Below are positions 1-64,000 of a stretch of DNA of 64,000 bases, piece by piece (the first letter of the stretch is position 1; each line of letters begins with the position of its first letter). Below the pieces are notes generated by a model that saw only the letters and a list, made by a program, of their open reading frames with translations, did not search any database and was not told the DNA's origin. Made by a program: the position numbers and the translations under genes. Origin of the DNA: Alligator mississippiensis (taxonomy: Eukaryota > Chordata > Crocodylia > Alligatoridae); contig NC_081825.1 in NCBI RefSeq assembly GCF_030867095.1, forward strand, positions 263,138,954 to 263,202,953, read 5' to 3'.

Positions 1-30934
<30,934 letters not shown>

Positions 30935-32650
30935 CGCCCCGGGCCGGGCCGGGCTCGGGCTCGGGCTGGGGCGGCGGCGAGGGGCGGAGGCCGGGCTCGG
31001 CCCCGAGCGGGGCCGGGCTGTGGGCGGGGAGGCACCGGCTGCGACTCGCTCCCTCTGGCGCGGCGCTGCGCTGCGCTGAGCTGCGCTGGCGGCGGCCCGC
31101 CCGCGCCGGGCGATGCTGAAGAGCAGTGCTGGAGGCAGCGGCGGGGGGCCAGGGCCAGAGCGGGGGGGCGCCGCCCGCCACCGCCACCTAATCCCGGCCG
31201 GGCGCTTGCCCTGCGCTGGCTGCTACGGGCGGCCCCGCTGCGCGCTTCAGCGGCGCCCGCTCCCCGGCGCTGGTGCTGGCGGCTGCGGCCCCGGGCGGGA
31301 AGCCCCCGCCATGCGGGCCGGGCCCCAGGCGCCCCCGCAGCGGGGGCCGCCCCATGGCGCTGCCGGGCCGAGCCGGGCCGCGCTCTTTGTTCTGGGGCCG
31401 CCCGGATGCCCGCGCTGCACCGCCCGGGGGCGGCCGAGCCTGGCTCGGGCCCCGGCGCTTCCCGCGCCGCTCAGGGCCCCGCTCCCCCGCCGGCGCCCGG
31501 GAGGGGCGGGGGCCGCGCCCCGCTGTGGGGGGCCGCTCGCCGCCCCGGTGCCCGGCTTGCAGCATCGGGGATCCGCTCTGCCCGCGCCGGCGGCTCTGAC
31601 GTGGAGAAGGAGGCTCGCCCTGCTCAGCGCCAGCCTCCAGGGGCGCCGGACGGCACCATGGGCGCGGGGCTGGACGGCCGCCCCCCCGGGCCGGCGCCGG
31701 GGCCGGAGCTGTCAGCGCTCGGGCCCCAGCCCGTCCTGAGCAGGGCCCTCCTCGTGCTGGCTCGGGACGAGGCTGGAGGAGCCCCGCTGGCACAAAGCAG
31801 GGGCCTGGAAGGTCAGGGCGCTAGTCCTAGCAGAGCCGCGACTGGCCGGGGCCGGGTGTGGAGGAGGTGGTGGGCCCAGAAAGAAACTAGAAGCCTCCCT
31901 TCAGAAGAGAAGCTGCTGGGAACACAACAGCTAATTTCTTGAGACAAAGCAAAGGGAGGGAGGCTCCCAGGTTCAAAAGAAGGGACCCAGAAGGGAGGCC
32001 CAGCAGAGCACACTGGCCAGCACCTGTTGTCTCCCAGACCCCTGCAAAACTGCCCAGAGAGGGGAGCGGAGGAGTGGCAGGAAAATAGCCCAGTGCTTTC
32101 CTGGCTCCCCCCAGCCAGAGCCTCCTTCCGGGTCTGGGCCCTGACCAACTTGGCCTGAGCCAGGAACAGGCTGAGCAGGAGGTCCCAAGTCTTGGGTGAG
32201 GCCACAGCCAGGGAGTGTATAGAAGAGACAGGATCAGAAGCAGAAGACAGGTCTCCTATTGCCATGCCCCATCCTCCTGGACCTTGAGGTCCCATCACAT
32301 TTGCTGAGGGGGCAGTAGAAGAAAAGCCCTAATACATACTCTTCTGGCAACTACAACTCAGCATGTGGGAACGAGGAGGTCCTGTCAGAGAGTGCAGATG
32401 CATGGAGACTAGTACCAGTTAATCAATCCTTCCAAAAGCTGGAGCCCAATGAGGTTCCATGCCCCAAGGTAGACTATTTTCTGACAATATGGCCCCCAGG
32501 TCCCAGTCAGGACCAGGTGCAGCATATGTGGTAAGAAAGACACTGTGGCAGCCTCAAAGCATGTTACAACCATCCATTTATTTTCCTGTCCCTTAGGAAG
32601 TAGGTAAGGGGTATAACAATTCTGGAGTTGCTCAGGGTCTAGCCATTAAT

Positions 32651-32830
32651 ATACAAGAGACAGGGATTTTGGAGGGTGCTATCTTCTATTGGGCCAACTA
32701 CATAGCTCGGATAAAGTTAGACACACTTCTGAATACAAAGTGCTCCTGGTCAGGTTCGGACAAAGAAGGTCTTGCATTCAAAAGCTTCTCTAACTTGATT
32801 CCAACTACACAGTGGGTACAATAAAAGATA
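32651..32830. repeat. Interspersed repeat with ~45-bp inverted arms
   Basis: The left arm (gtgctatcttctattgggcc, then aactacatagctcggataaa) is matched on the other strand by the right arm (complement: ggtatcttttattgtaccca, then tgtgtagttggaatcaagtt). The spacer carries the gcattcaaaagcttctctaa part of the common reptile 'ttggtccaataaaagata' repeat. A single-arm relative lies at 33640-33835. Confidence 0.6.
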
Positions 32831-33639
32831 CCACAGTCCTAAGAAATACCTGCTGCATGCATAATTTCTGGACCATCACAGCTAAAGCATCACTCTTACA
32901 CTACCAATTAGTACACAGCATGCTGTTTCCACAGCAGCTTTTCACATTGACAACAGCAACAGAATTCCTCCTCCTAAACACCAAGCTAAAGGAGAAGTTG
33001 CATTTTTTTATTACCAGCCCAGAACCTGTAACACCCAGCTGACCCATTCCAATTCCACCTGGAACAGGGTGGTGGTAACAAGCATGGCAGACTAGCCAAG
33101 TTATTATACTTTGACAAATAGAAGGAGAAAAAAAGGTTATACCACAGGGAAGAGGCTAAGATTACAGTAGAGTTTCCAGCTTCCATTCCTGTGATCATTT
33201 CTCTAGAGACCACACAGCACCTACAACTGCCCTGGCTGGGCTAGCAATGCTCAGTATCTCATACATATGGGTCACATTTGTATTTAAAAGTCATATGGGG
33301 CAAAGCCAACCTGCTCTTTGGATGCAGATTCTGCTTACAGGGTGGGTGCTCTGTCTGTCTACTGAGTTTATACCGCTCAGACACTTGCCTGCAAACCACC
33401 ACCCAGGCAAATTAGCACTTACACTGGTTTAATCCAACCTACCAATTAGCTTTTCAAGGTGGGTACTCTGTAATATGCTAAAGCAGTCAGTTTGGGAGAT
33501 GAAGTATTACTAAGCACTTTCCACCTTGTACTTGTCATCCAAGGATATGAAAATAGGGATGTGTCTTTTTTTATCATTACTAGAACTAACCAATGTTACC
33601 TCCAACCATAGGTCTGAGATGTGATATTATCACTATTTA

Positions 33640-33835
33640 TCCATGCAGTGCTTGGTTCTTTGGGTAGATGTGATATTTATTAGATCAACTAAATAGTTGC
33701 AAAGAACAAATTTCCCAAGCTTTTGGGCACAAATGCCCTTCTTCAGGCATAGGGAAAGTCTGCTGGTGTTTGTGTCTACCTATGTCCTTAAACCAACATG
33801 GCTACAACCAACACCCCTCAGACACAAATGATATT
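33640..33835. repeat. Reptile interspersed repeat, single arm
   Basis: Contains tagatgtgatatttattaga, then tcaactaaatagttgcaaag, cccaagcttttgggcacaaa, gcccttcttcaggcat, and aaaccaacatggctacaacc. The last segment is the well-known tail of a short element abundant in turtles and crocodilians. The class is not certain. Confidence 0.6.
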
Positions 33836-33919
33836 TAAGCCAGAATAAAACCTTTAGGGCAAGGAGTGCCCAACTCATTCCTCCCACCCCCTGTTTAATT
33901 ACAGCACAATTGTTTGATT

Positions 33920-35892
33920 CAGGGTAGATTGATTTAAATCAGCAAGCCAAAGCCTGATTTAAATAACTGATTTTTGTCAACTTTCCCCAGTGTAGTAGTT
34001 TTTTGTTTTTTTAAATACAGGTGTATTTCACTGGTTGATGCAACAATTAAAACATGTTAATTAACAACTAAACACAGCGTTTATAGTAGATTTGGTACAT
34101 GTTTCTTAGGTACACACAACTTTCGATATAACAACATTTGGATCGTTAGAAATCCTACCTTTTAGTATGCTATAAAATGGTGAAATCTATCAATCATTCT
34201 TATGAGCAAAGTTAACCATTTTAGTGAATTAAGATGGCACCTTGAATTTATTAAACACATAAAACCAGCACTGCAAAACATGGTGCATATTTACAACTAA
34301 TTCATTTATTAAACAGTATTAAAAGTAAACAGTGGTTAGTGAATTAAATCAATTGCTTCAAGTCACCCAGAGAAAAATATTCTAAAAATGCCTAGGTGAA
34401 AGTAATTTGAGTTTAAGCTCCTACTTGCCTAATTGTCTTTAAAATGAGACTGTCATTTTAATTTATTATTTTTACCTAGGCCGTTTTGAATTTTTCCTCA
34501 CCTTCCTTTCAAATTTTTAGAACTCACAAATCTCATCTTCCCCACCCCCTTTTTACTCATAGTCTAAAGAGAAAAACAAGATCTGCTTTTTCAACTCCCA
34601 ATCAATTTCTCATCTTTGAATGAATGAGGTTCAAATGTCTGTCTGCACCTGCAGAAGAAGCTACTGCTGGTAAAAGCTGGTTTAGCACTTCAACAAACTT
34701 TGGTTCCGTGTGCTTTGCCAATGACTTTCACCAGTTAAGCGTGTGATTTTCTTTAAAATATCCTTAGTAAACATGTACTACCCAAATCATTCACCTCTGG
34801 CCATGACATTTATGGTTGCCACAATTGATGGGTGATTAATAGATGTCCACATCATAGCAGCATTTTCCTCTTTGGCAGTTAGGCATCTATCTTGGTACTG
34901 TGTGTTAAGAATATTGACAAGAAAATGAGCTAAAATAAGTGCTTGATCCATCTGCTGCTTTACTGCCTTCAGTTTAACTTTGCTGTTGGGTATTTCTTGC
35001 TTTAAATGTTTCTTAGAATTCTATTTAAATTTCAAAAGCATCTGCAAACAGCAACCATTCTGTAATTTTCCATGGCTATGGAAATAGGTTCTAGTTTAAG
35101 TTTATTCAGCATATCTTTTACAATCCTTTTTAGTCCAATTTGACTACTCTCGCTATGATACTTCCATCAATTTTGTCATGATTTTCTTCACAAATGGTCA
35201 TCAGAATAGGCCAGTTCTTATCAATAGCTCAAAGCAGTCAACCACTGAATTCCATTGTTCATCTTGGGGGAGAATTAGCTGGGGTCCCCCAGCTCTCTTC
35301 ACTGAAGCTAAAGCAAACTGGTTGTTATTGGAAGTATGGTGCAATTTCAAAAAAAATTTCCTTTATTCCTGGACTTAAATCTTTAGCAAAGTTGCATCAA
35401 ATGAGTATTGCACCCATAGAAGTTTCAGGTTTGCTTCATAATCTAAGTTTCTTCTCATCTTTACTATGTTTTCAGCATTAGGTTCCAACATCTGTGATGA
35501 CTTTGCATCCAGTAGTACAGACCCTCCATTTCTTTCAGGGTCAAGCCTCTAACACATGGAATAGCAACACATTTTTAAAGCTTGACCTCACAAGTCAGAT
35601 GTCATGTCCATCATCCCCCCCCTCCCTTCCCTTCTTATGTAGAGGAAAAAATCAGCCTTTAATTCCAGAGTTTTCAGTCGAGGCTCATTAATTCAACATT
35701 TTATATACATTTAAATAGATTATACTAAATTTATACCTTAGCTTATCTGTATCAAATTCAAATTTAATTTTCAGATGCTTTATTTTCTTAAAAGGAAAGC
35801 AAGTTAAATACAAACAGATCCAACATTAATTTAAAAAAAAAAAATCTTGATTTTTCCCCCCTAAATCACCAATTTTTTTTTTATCTACCCTG
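33920..35892 (-). mobile_element. ~2 kb hAT DNA transposon, decayed
   Basis: Ends are inverted: CAGGGTAGATTGATTTAAAT at the left and ttatctaccctg at the right. Flanks are gtttgatt (33912-33919) and gtttgacc (35893-35900), an 8-bp duplication with two differences. The interior includes remnants of a hAT transposase on the minus strand. This appears to be a relic of an autonomous element rather than a short derivative. Confidence 0.8.
34558..34920 (-). pseudogene. hAT transposase C-terminal (dimerisation) relic
   Basis: Minus-strand translation gives SSAGADRHLNLIHSKMRN, then a stop, then GVEKADLVFLFRL and a final stop. This matches the conserved hAT C-terminal dimerisation block, whose pattern is a serine-rich start, HSK.RN.L, and LVF. 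About 200 bases upstream another frame reads NILNTQYQDRCLTAKEEN and HPSIVATINVMARGE, the preceding transposase segment. Internal stops and frame changes show that it is dead. The N-terminal BED finger and DDE core are not recognisable further right. Confidence 0.65.
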
Positions 35893-37475
35893 GTTTGACC
35901 TCTCCCCAGTCTTTTCCACTTTGTCTTCCTTTTTGCTTCAACAGCCCTTCCTTGCATCTGGATTTCCCTTAGAATAACTGGTTTGCAAATGTTCATCTTG
36001 TTTTCTTGCCTCCAAATGCTACTTTCCTTCCAGAACTCTTTTGCTTCCGATTGGATTTTTCTTTCCATTCAGTTGATCTTCATTTGTTCTTCTGTTTGAC
36101 TACCCCTTTCTAGTCTTACATGCCTTGATTTCCCCACACCCCTAATAAACCCTCTCTTGGGATAGAAACAGATAAATTAGTCTCATCTGCCTACAGACAC
36201 TCTGATCCAATTATGTGAAGTGTGTTACTTCTCTAAAGAGCATCAGCTGGAGTCATGATGCCTGCTGATACCAATCCCATCATTATAATAGCTTCTTTCC
36301 AACAGGAGCCTAGATTATTAATTATATTGGGCTGTGTCAGTATTAAGTGACAGAGCCCTGAACCTGGTTGAGGCACCACAAGAAACACCAATATGCAAAA
36401 TACCATCACAGCTCCAGCTGCAAGGGAGTCCTCTCCCTCACTTCTTTGCTTCCTTCTCTACCCATCTCCTAGAATGAGTTGGAAATGTAGCAGATTATTC
36501 ATGCCACAGACTAGCCCTGGCTCTCAAGTATCTATGAATTCACTGTGGATCACTGCTCTGTTGTGTTTAGTGACAAACATGTGAGAAGGTATATAATTGA
36601 ATCCTACCCCCCCATAAGAAAAGGGGGATAATACTGAAATTTGGGGGTTTATCATCAAGGATCCCCTTTCCAAGTGTCAACATGCTAGTAGGTCCACATC
36701 TTGCTTCACCTGTTTGCTCAGATCATTTAGTCAGTCACACAACCACCAATTTGAGCATCCGCATTGAAAATGCAACCCCAGAAAGTTTTCAAAGTCTGAA
36801 ACATCTGCCCTTTCATTGTACAAACAAACATTGAGCAGAAATGGACCTTTTGAGGGGAATATCCCACACTATGACAATGATGCCAATCAAGAGTCCCAAG
36901 GATGTGAAGGATCAAGGCGGCTTTTTGGAGGCTTCCCTGGCATCACTGTACTCTTGTACATCTCTTGTTCATGATGGACACTGTACTCTTGTCCATCAAA
37001 GAGACAGACAAGAGGTAGACTAGACTAGCAAAGGTTCCAGTTGCATGATTAATGGGAGGAACACTAGCCCGTCTACTTCTGAAGCAGTCAAACTACGCAG
37101 CCAAGTGCAGAGCTTGCTTTTGGATCTAGATGGAATATTACATGCCACAACTTCTGGTTGCCAAAGATATACCCATCTTCAGTTATGCACATCAGGAATC
37201 CATGGGCCATTTTTTGGGCACCCTTACCTGTACCCATGTCAAGGAGACTGACTGAAAGAAACTATGCAGCTCACTTGAAATGCTGCATACAGATCTAGGC
37301 AACAAAGGGCATGATGATCTATTCTGACCCACTGAAAAATACAGGGTATAGAATTTCATCTAGAAATTCCTGTACAAAACCCAAGAGTTTGTGCTTTCTG
37401 ACTCATTAAACAGGGCCTAAATCTTGTCAACATTTTAAAGCGTGAACACACAACCAAGGCTTTTTCTTCTGAATT

Positions 37476-40400
37476 TTTTATTACACAGAACATAGAATGT
37501 ACTTGAATGGATTTTTATTCCAAGCAGTTGTTTTTTTCTCCAGTGTTTTTACATGCATTGTTACCCTTTGTAAAGCCAATGTGCCATCCGCTTCTCCTCG
37601 CCTTCCCTGCCCACATGGCATCTAGATTCATGTTATTCTCAGTGTAAAAAAAATTAGATATCTGGCATAAAATATTTTGGGGGAGCCCATTTAAAAATTT
37701 CATTTAAAATGTTTTATCTACAAAAATCCAATATATATGTACATTACAGCAACACAGAGGCATAGGAACACAGTGCAATTTAAGACTACGAGCTATGACA
37801 TGGTGGTAATTCTGATCAGGGGCTGTGGAAAAAAGTGGGCCACCATTAGCTTTGGGGCTATTTGCCTAAAGCCTCAGGGTCCATGGAAGTTATTCAGGTC
37901 TCTCTCAAACCTTTCTTAGCCAGTGATACCAACCAACTGGAGATGTATTTAGCTTAATACACCCCCACTAACGGATTACAGAAATACTGGCTGAACAGGG
38001 TGAGATTTGGCAAAACAGTTGATGTGGCAAAACAGTGTTTGTATGGAAAAGCAAGCATTTAATTTGACCCAGAGTTTCTCAGTATCCGTGTCAACCCCTG
38101 CCACATTGTTCAAAATGAAACACCTGGCTGTCCCCAGTGAGGAAATGAAGTTACCAGTTGCCACAGCTTCCCAAATGCTACATGTCAACCTTCTCTGCCT
38201 TCTAATAATTCTTCCTCTCTTCCAGCAGTACAGGGACTAATTGCCCACCCTTGCCAAGCAGAATTGCAGATGCAGAGCACTGCAGTGACTGCTTTTGGCC
38301 CTTGTGTATGGATGCCTCTTCTGTTTACTAAACAAACCTTGCTGACAACCATGGCTGCAGAGTGAGCCTGACCTTCCCACCCCCAAGAAAACAGCATTAC
38401 ATATTGCTTAATTAAGATAATATCTGCAGGTTAAAAGTCATGTATTCTTTAAGGTCAGTTTAATATTAATGCTTCATACCAAAAAGAATCACAGTTTAAG
38501 GCCTTTTTATAAATGTGTACTGTACAGTGCAGTCATCCCTCTACTGCCCAGCCCTTTTCTGGGACACAGATGAAACAAAACAGCTCTAACCTCAGGACAA
38601 ATCTCTTTTTTTTTTAAAGAGAAATGAGATGTAGTATGTCCCTCATACAGATGCTATTCACATAAGCCAGACCAACAGACAAAGCCTTGAACAGGAACAG
38701 AGCTTGCAAGACTGGGTTCCTGCAGGCGTACAAGCCACCAGGTACCTCACAGGTTAAGATAGTTGGGGTGTGGGTAGGGAATGTAAAACAGAAAACACCT
38801 GACTGGTTTTCTCATCACGTGGTGGTCCATTTGTGGTTCCAGCTCTAGTACAGAGACAGCTACCGCTTCACCTGAGAAGGGGTTTTATGGGTGATGTACT
38901 GCTAAGCCCAATACTTAAAATGAAACAAAACTTAGTCTTTTATGCAGAGATGAAACATCTGGACTGTATAGGCCCAGCATGCCATTCCGTCACAAGATGT
39001 GCTCACCTATCCTGAAGGGGGTAGACAGAGGGAAGGGAGCACTTTTGTTTGGCTGGAACTGCAGGTGGTCTGGAGCAGGAAATGTTTTATTAAAGCATCC
39101 CTTTGAGCAGTGACAGCTGCACTCCTACCATCAAGAGCCTTGCTCCAATGCCTGTGGAAAAGCCTTCTGTAGAGTAGAAAATGAGAGTGATGGTAAGATC
39201 CATGCTTCCCTTTTTACTCATTGTTACCTGCTGTACCAAGAAGCCAGATTTTCCCTCATCTGAACACTAGGCTGCATTATTACTCTCAATGAAACTTTTT
39301 TTCCCCTTGCCTGATCTCTGGATGGAGATGCAATTATAAAAGCAGTATGGGTAGTATTTCTCCTTTTTAGGCAGAGAAGAGGCAAGAGAAGGATGGTAGT
39401 TTCCTTCCAGCAAAAAGATATGCCCTGCCTTCCCTTGATAACTGACCACACAAGCAACAAGGAAGTGTGCAGAAAGTGCTTTTGCCTCTACAGGGTATTT
39501 TGTCAAACCACAAGCCCTGAGCCACGAGCTCTGGCTGGAGCAAACCATGTTCAAGATCCACAGGGGGCTAGAAGAGGCCTCTAAAGATGCTCCTTAAGGA
39601 GGAAGAAGCATGCACATACTAGTGATAAAGAAACCAAAATTGTATTAAAATGGCACGTGTGCGCAGAGATCTTTTAGAAGTGCCTAAGTCTTGTAGAAAG
39701 AACTAAATTCCCTGGAATTTTGATCTATATTTTAGTAAAAGCTCAAGGGAACATCAGCACTGGCACCATATGCTATTTTAAAAGCCTTTGGCAAGCTCAG
39801 GAAAGCAACTTTCTTTTTCTCCTTCCCTCCTCTGTTAATTATCCAGATAGAGGTATTATTTCATACATGCATCTAAATTTAGTGATCAGTATAGAACAAG
39901 CCCCTCTGCATAAGGTCAACCCTCACCTGGTGGATTTTGTACATCTTTTTATATGGGCAGTGGGGGGAGGGGGATGGAAATCCTTTTCAACTACACCTGG
40001 CCAAAAAATTGGCAAGGCTCTCCTAAAGCAGCATTTCCCCTTTGTGGTAACTCACTAAGACAGCTTCTATCATTTACTTCTCTTGTAAGGTGTTGTTGCC
40101 AGCAAAAAAAAAAAAAAAAAGATGAATTTTACATTTGATGAAAATTTTGCAGCTGCTGAATAAGCAATCCCCCCTCTGCCACCTGTGTGATTTCTGAAGC
40201 TTCTCAGTAATCCAGAATTGAACAGGATCTTAGGAATGCATACAGTATTTAATGCAACAGCATGCCATGGCATAAAAGAAGTTATAGGCTCAAATTCAAA
40301 ACGTCCACAGGTCACCCCAAGAATGTGCTGATAGAACCCCACTGGATACCAGCAAGGATTTCATTTTTTTAAAGAGCAGAAAATTTATTTAGAAATGCTG

Positions 40401-43083
40401 TAAAAAACGTGATTGAATCAATTATTAGAATTCTCATGGGTGGGTCCAAATAGGTACACAGAAAAAGAAAGATTCAATCAATATCTGTAGACTATAAGAA
40501 GCCTTGTACAATTGAGCATATCAATTTTAAAAGGTTCAATATCTTGATCACACACAGTAAAGTACAAATTTACTGTAGGCTGAAGAAACCTAAAATCCCA
40601 GCTTCCTTCTGATCCATACCCTGTGCTTTTGGACCTTAAAGGTGTCACTTGAGCAGGAATGAATGTTCTCATGTCTGGAGCTGAAATCAGGGAAGACTCA
40701 TTCAGACACCTGCCACATTTAGGAAGAAAAAAACAAAAGAAAAAGAAAAAAAGCAACAGTTCTTATAAGACGACTTAAAAAGAGGCAGGGATAGCAAATA
40801 CAACTGGACTACTTGTGGGTCTGGAATGTTATAAGTAGCTCTGCTTGAAAAGGCTTAATGGGCAGAGTGCAGGTGAAGGGGATCAAAATGGCAAAATAAA
40901 CTCACGTAATTCCATGATCATGCTGTTCATGCCACAGCTGGAGAGAGAATTATTCCATAACTGTCATGACCACAGATGTGGAGCACAGACCTATTTGGTC
41001 ATGTGTTGTGTTTATATGATCACTTCTAGCCAATAAAAAAAATCTATCTCCAGTGGACTAGATACACTAGAAAATAGTTACCTTTGAATATTTGAAAACC
41101 TTCATAATTTCAAATGTACATTTTTCTCATTTAAAGTAAATCAGCTGGAATGATTGTTTTGGGGTTTCTTGAGAACCTGCTTCTGAGTCTGAGTAATGCA
41201 GAACGGGCCAAGATCCATAAACATCTGAAAATGGGGGTCTTATGAAACAGAAGCTGATACTACTTTCATCCACAGCATTGTATCAGCAGTGACAGTTGAG
41301 TAGCTACAGTCAATGCTGAAAGTGTTCTCTTTGCAGCACCAGAAATCCAAGTTGTGTTCTGCTTTGGTTAGAAAAAAAAATAAGAATCTCATATCAAAGG
41401 GTCACTGCCCTTTGCACAAAGTATAACAACTCACCCACATTTAAAAGTGAAATCCCTCCCAATCTGTATTTTGTACTTCTAAATCCTGTTAAGTGCTTTA
41501 AGATGATTTTAGCTAAAAGTGATCTTAGAAAATATGCTGCAAGTCCCAGGCAACCAAATATGAACACTGTGCCAGAGTTAATCTTATGCTGTGCACTTAT
41601 TTTTGGTGCCTTTTCAAGGATGCCTCAGGTCCATCACAAGAACTCCAAATGTAAAACCTACAATGAATTCAGGTAACTAAAACATTATGGTAGGTAACGA
41701 ACAGGGCAGTCTAGATCTTCAGAGTAAAGCCGCCAAACACAGATCATTTGCTGCACTAATCTGAGTGATTCTGTAGCCTTCGGATGGAAAAAGAGTTTCA
41801 GAATGAATACAGTTGCATATACTGTACCCTCCAGAGATCTGCACACTCACATGGGCACCATCAGAAATGTTTCATTTACCTGATGAAAAGTGATCTATGA
41901 TTTAGGATCCAGGCATCTACATCTTCTGCATAAAAGGTCTGTCAGAACTAAGCCTTCAATAGACAGATCTCATCGATATGATGGAAGCAGCACAAAGACA
42001 TCAAAGGAAGGAGGAACAGGACAGTTACTCCAAATAAAAGCATCTCTTACAGGCAATTTATCATACTCTTATCAAGGGGATTTAGTCCCGATAGGAAATG
42101 GAAGCTTTGATATTTGAAGGGGGGAATGAGAGAGGGGCTTGTTTATTAGAATTTGAGATTGTAACCTTTATACCCATCATTTTTTCTCCATTCTGAGCTA
42201 AATTTGCTTGAACATAAGGATATGATAAACCAGGTTTTGGAAATGGACATGGGAAAGACCCATCCTATGCAAGGAAGATCCTCTACCATTCTCCCTACTG
42301 AGAACAGCTGGTATCGAAACAAAGAAATAGGAGTGTGGGACAGGGCTTAAGTCCTGGGAGGCATTCTGCTTACGGCTTATGGAAGTAGACAACATATTGA
42401 AACAATGGTCCTGTCAGTGACATGTTAGCAACACTTTAAAAACAAACAAACACACACATACCCCAGAAATGCTAAGTTCAAGTTTTAAACATCGGTAAAT
42501 GTAAAAGGAAAAAAAAGCTTTGGTTGATTATCCGCCCAGTTAAACACATTTTTAAAAGTTAACAATCAATAGTTCCTCTAGGAGGTCTCTGCTGAGCAAA
42601 CTGACTGGCCCATCACCCACTGGGAAGGTTAGATGCCTAGCAGCAAAAACAGAAGTGTGGCCACCACAGCGCTGTGCCACAGACGCTGGAGACATGTCAG
42701 CTGGCAGTCAAGAGGCTCATGGCGTATACAAAGAGTCTGTGCCAGCCACCAACTGCCAACAAGGGTCACTGCGATTTCACTGTGACAAATAAATTAAAAA
42801 AAAAAAAGCAACAAGAAAAAAAATGAAGCCAAGCACCTCTAGGGCCAGTCCCTGAAGAGACAGGAATCAAAGCTGTTGGTTTTTTTTCTCTCTCTCTCTT
42901 TTTTTTTTACTATTTACAAAATACCATTTAGAGCTGATGTGGCCACTTCAGTATTGTGAGGAAACATCCTTTTTAGCCTAAGCAGTCATAAATGTGTAGT
43001 TCAAGGACTGTGGCACATTTGTGGCCACAGAGCGTCCTGGGGGGGCACAGGGGGGTCCCTCCCCCAAGGCACATGGAGGGAAT
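37476..43083 (-). other. SPTLC2: Candidate SPTLC2 3' UTR, distal end uncertain
   Basis: DNA downstream of the SPTLC2 stop is AT-rich and free of recognisable transposons for about 5.6 kb, unlike most of the window, which fits a long 3' UTR. Possible AATAAA signals on the minus strand lie at 42147-42142, 40389-40384, 37519-37514 and 37482-37477. My limit is the most distal of these. As I recall, the human transcript also has a 3' UTR of several kb. The true polyadenylation site cannot be chosen by eye. Confidence 0.4.

Positions 43084-64000
<20,917 letters not shown>

Larger units (their letters stand above)
31831..37475. other. Intergenic region between ISM2 and SPTLC2
   Basis: This holds the reptile repeats near 32651 and 33640 and the hAT at 33920-35892. 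The stretches 31831-32650, 32831-33639 and 35893-37475 show nothing recognisable; a minus-strand open frame at 31813-32298 has no family resemblance I can name. Confidence 0.6.

Noticed and set aside
31813..32298. 161-residue minus-strand open frame beside the CpG island
   Set aside because: No domain, signal peptide or family resemblance, and no splice context linking it to ISM2.

Overview
This is vertebrate nuclear DNA, from a sauropsid and most likely a crocodilian (a turtle is the alternative). It has two intron-containing genes with conserved vertebrate proteins, CR1 LINE fragments, MIR-like SINEs and a dense set of old hAT-type DNA transposons. Birds are poor in such transposons and mammals lack active CR1. 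The species call is an inference from repeat content. There are no operons, phage, CRISPR arrays or bacterial features.

Both genes lie on the minus strand and read right to left. At the left is ISM2 (isthmin-2, a secreted TSP1/AMOP protein). Its signal-peptide exon is at 30794-30934 in a large CpG island, and five further coding exons lie at 7191-6928, 3140-2810, 2205-2065, 1194-1120 and 236-1. The last of these runs off the window. At the right is the 3' part of SPTLC2 (serine palmitoyltransferase subunit 2), with its final three coding exons at 50622-50487, 48997-48868 and 43203-43084. The earlier exons, including the PLP-lysine exon, lie beyond 64000. All internal exon joins agree in phase and use GT/AG sites. 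To my knowledge the order and shared strand match human 14q24.3, so this is an ordinary orthologous block and not a novel gene system.

Layout: 1-7191 holds ISM2 exons 2-6 and a pair of opposed CR1 fragments. 7192-30793 is ISM2 intron 1, rich in repeats: hAT elements with 8-bp target duplications, two rolling-circle-like elements, CR1s, a LINE reverse-transcriptase relic and MIRs. 30530-31830 is the CpG island. 31830-37475 is intergenic and contains a ~2 kb hAT with a dead transposase. Roughly 37476-43083 is the possible long 3' UTR of SPTLC2. 43204-64000 is SPTLC2 coding exons and introns, with nested hATs, a 35-base poly(A) run near a splice donor, and a CR1 split by a solo LTR.

The most informative structures are the nested insertions. 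One 8-bp site occurs three times around two adjacent hAT-like elements (16192-18547). A solo LTR sits in a CR1 with a clean 5-bp duplication (60899-61883). A hAT carries alternating inverted repeats (45569-47198). A LINE and a second hAT sit inside an older hAT (59173-60526). All mobile-element reading frames I can read are broken. Repeat family names come from recognition of termini and protein remnants, not from a database search.
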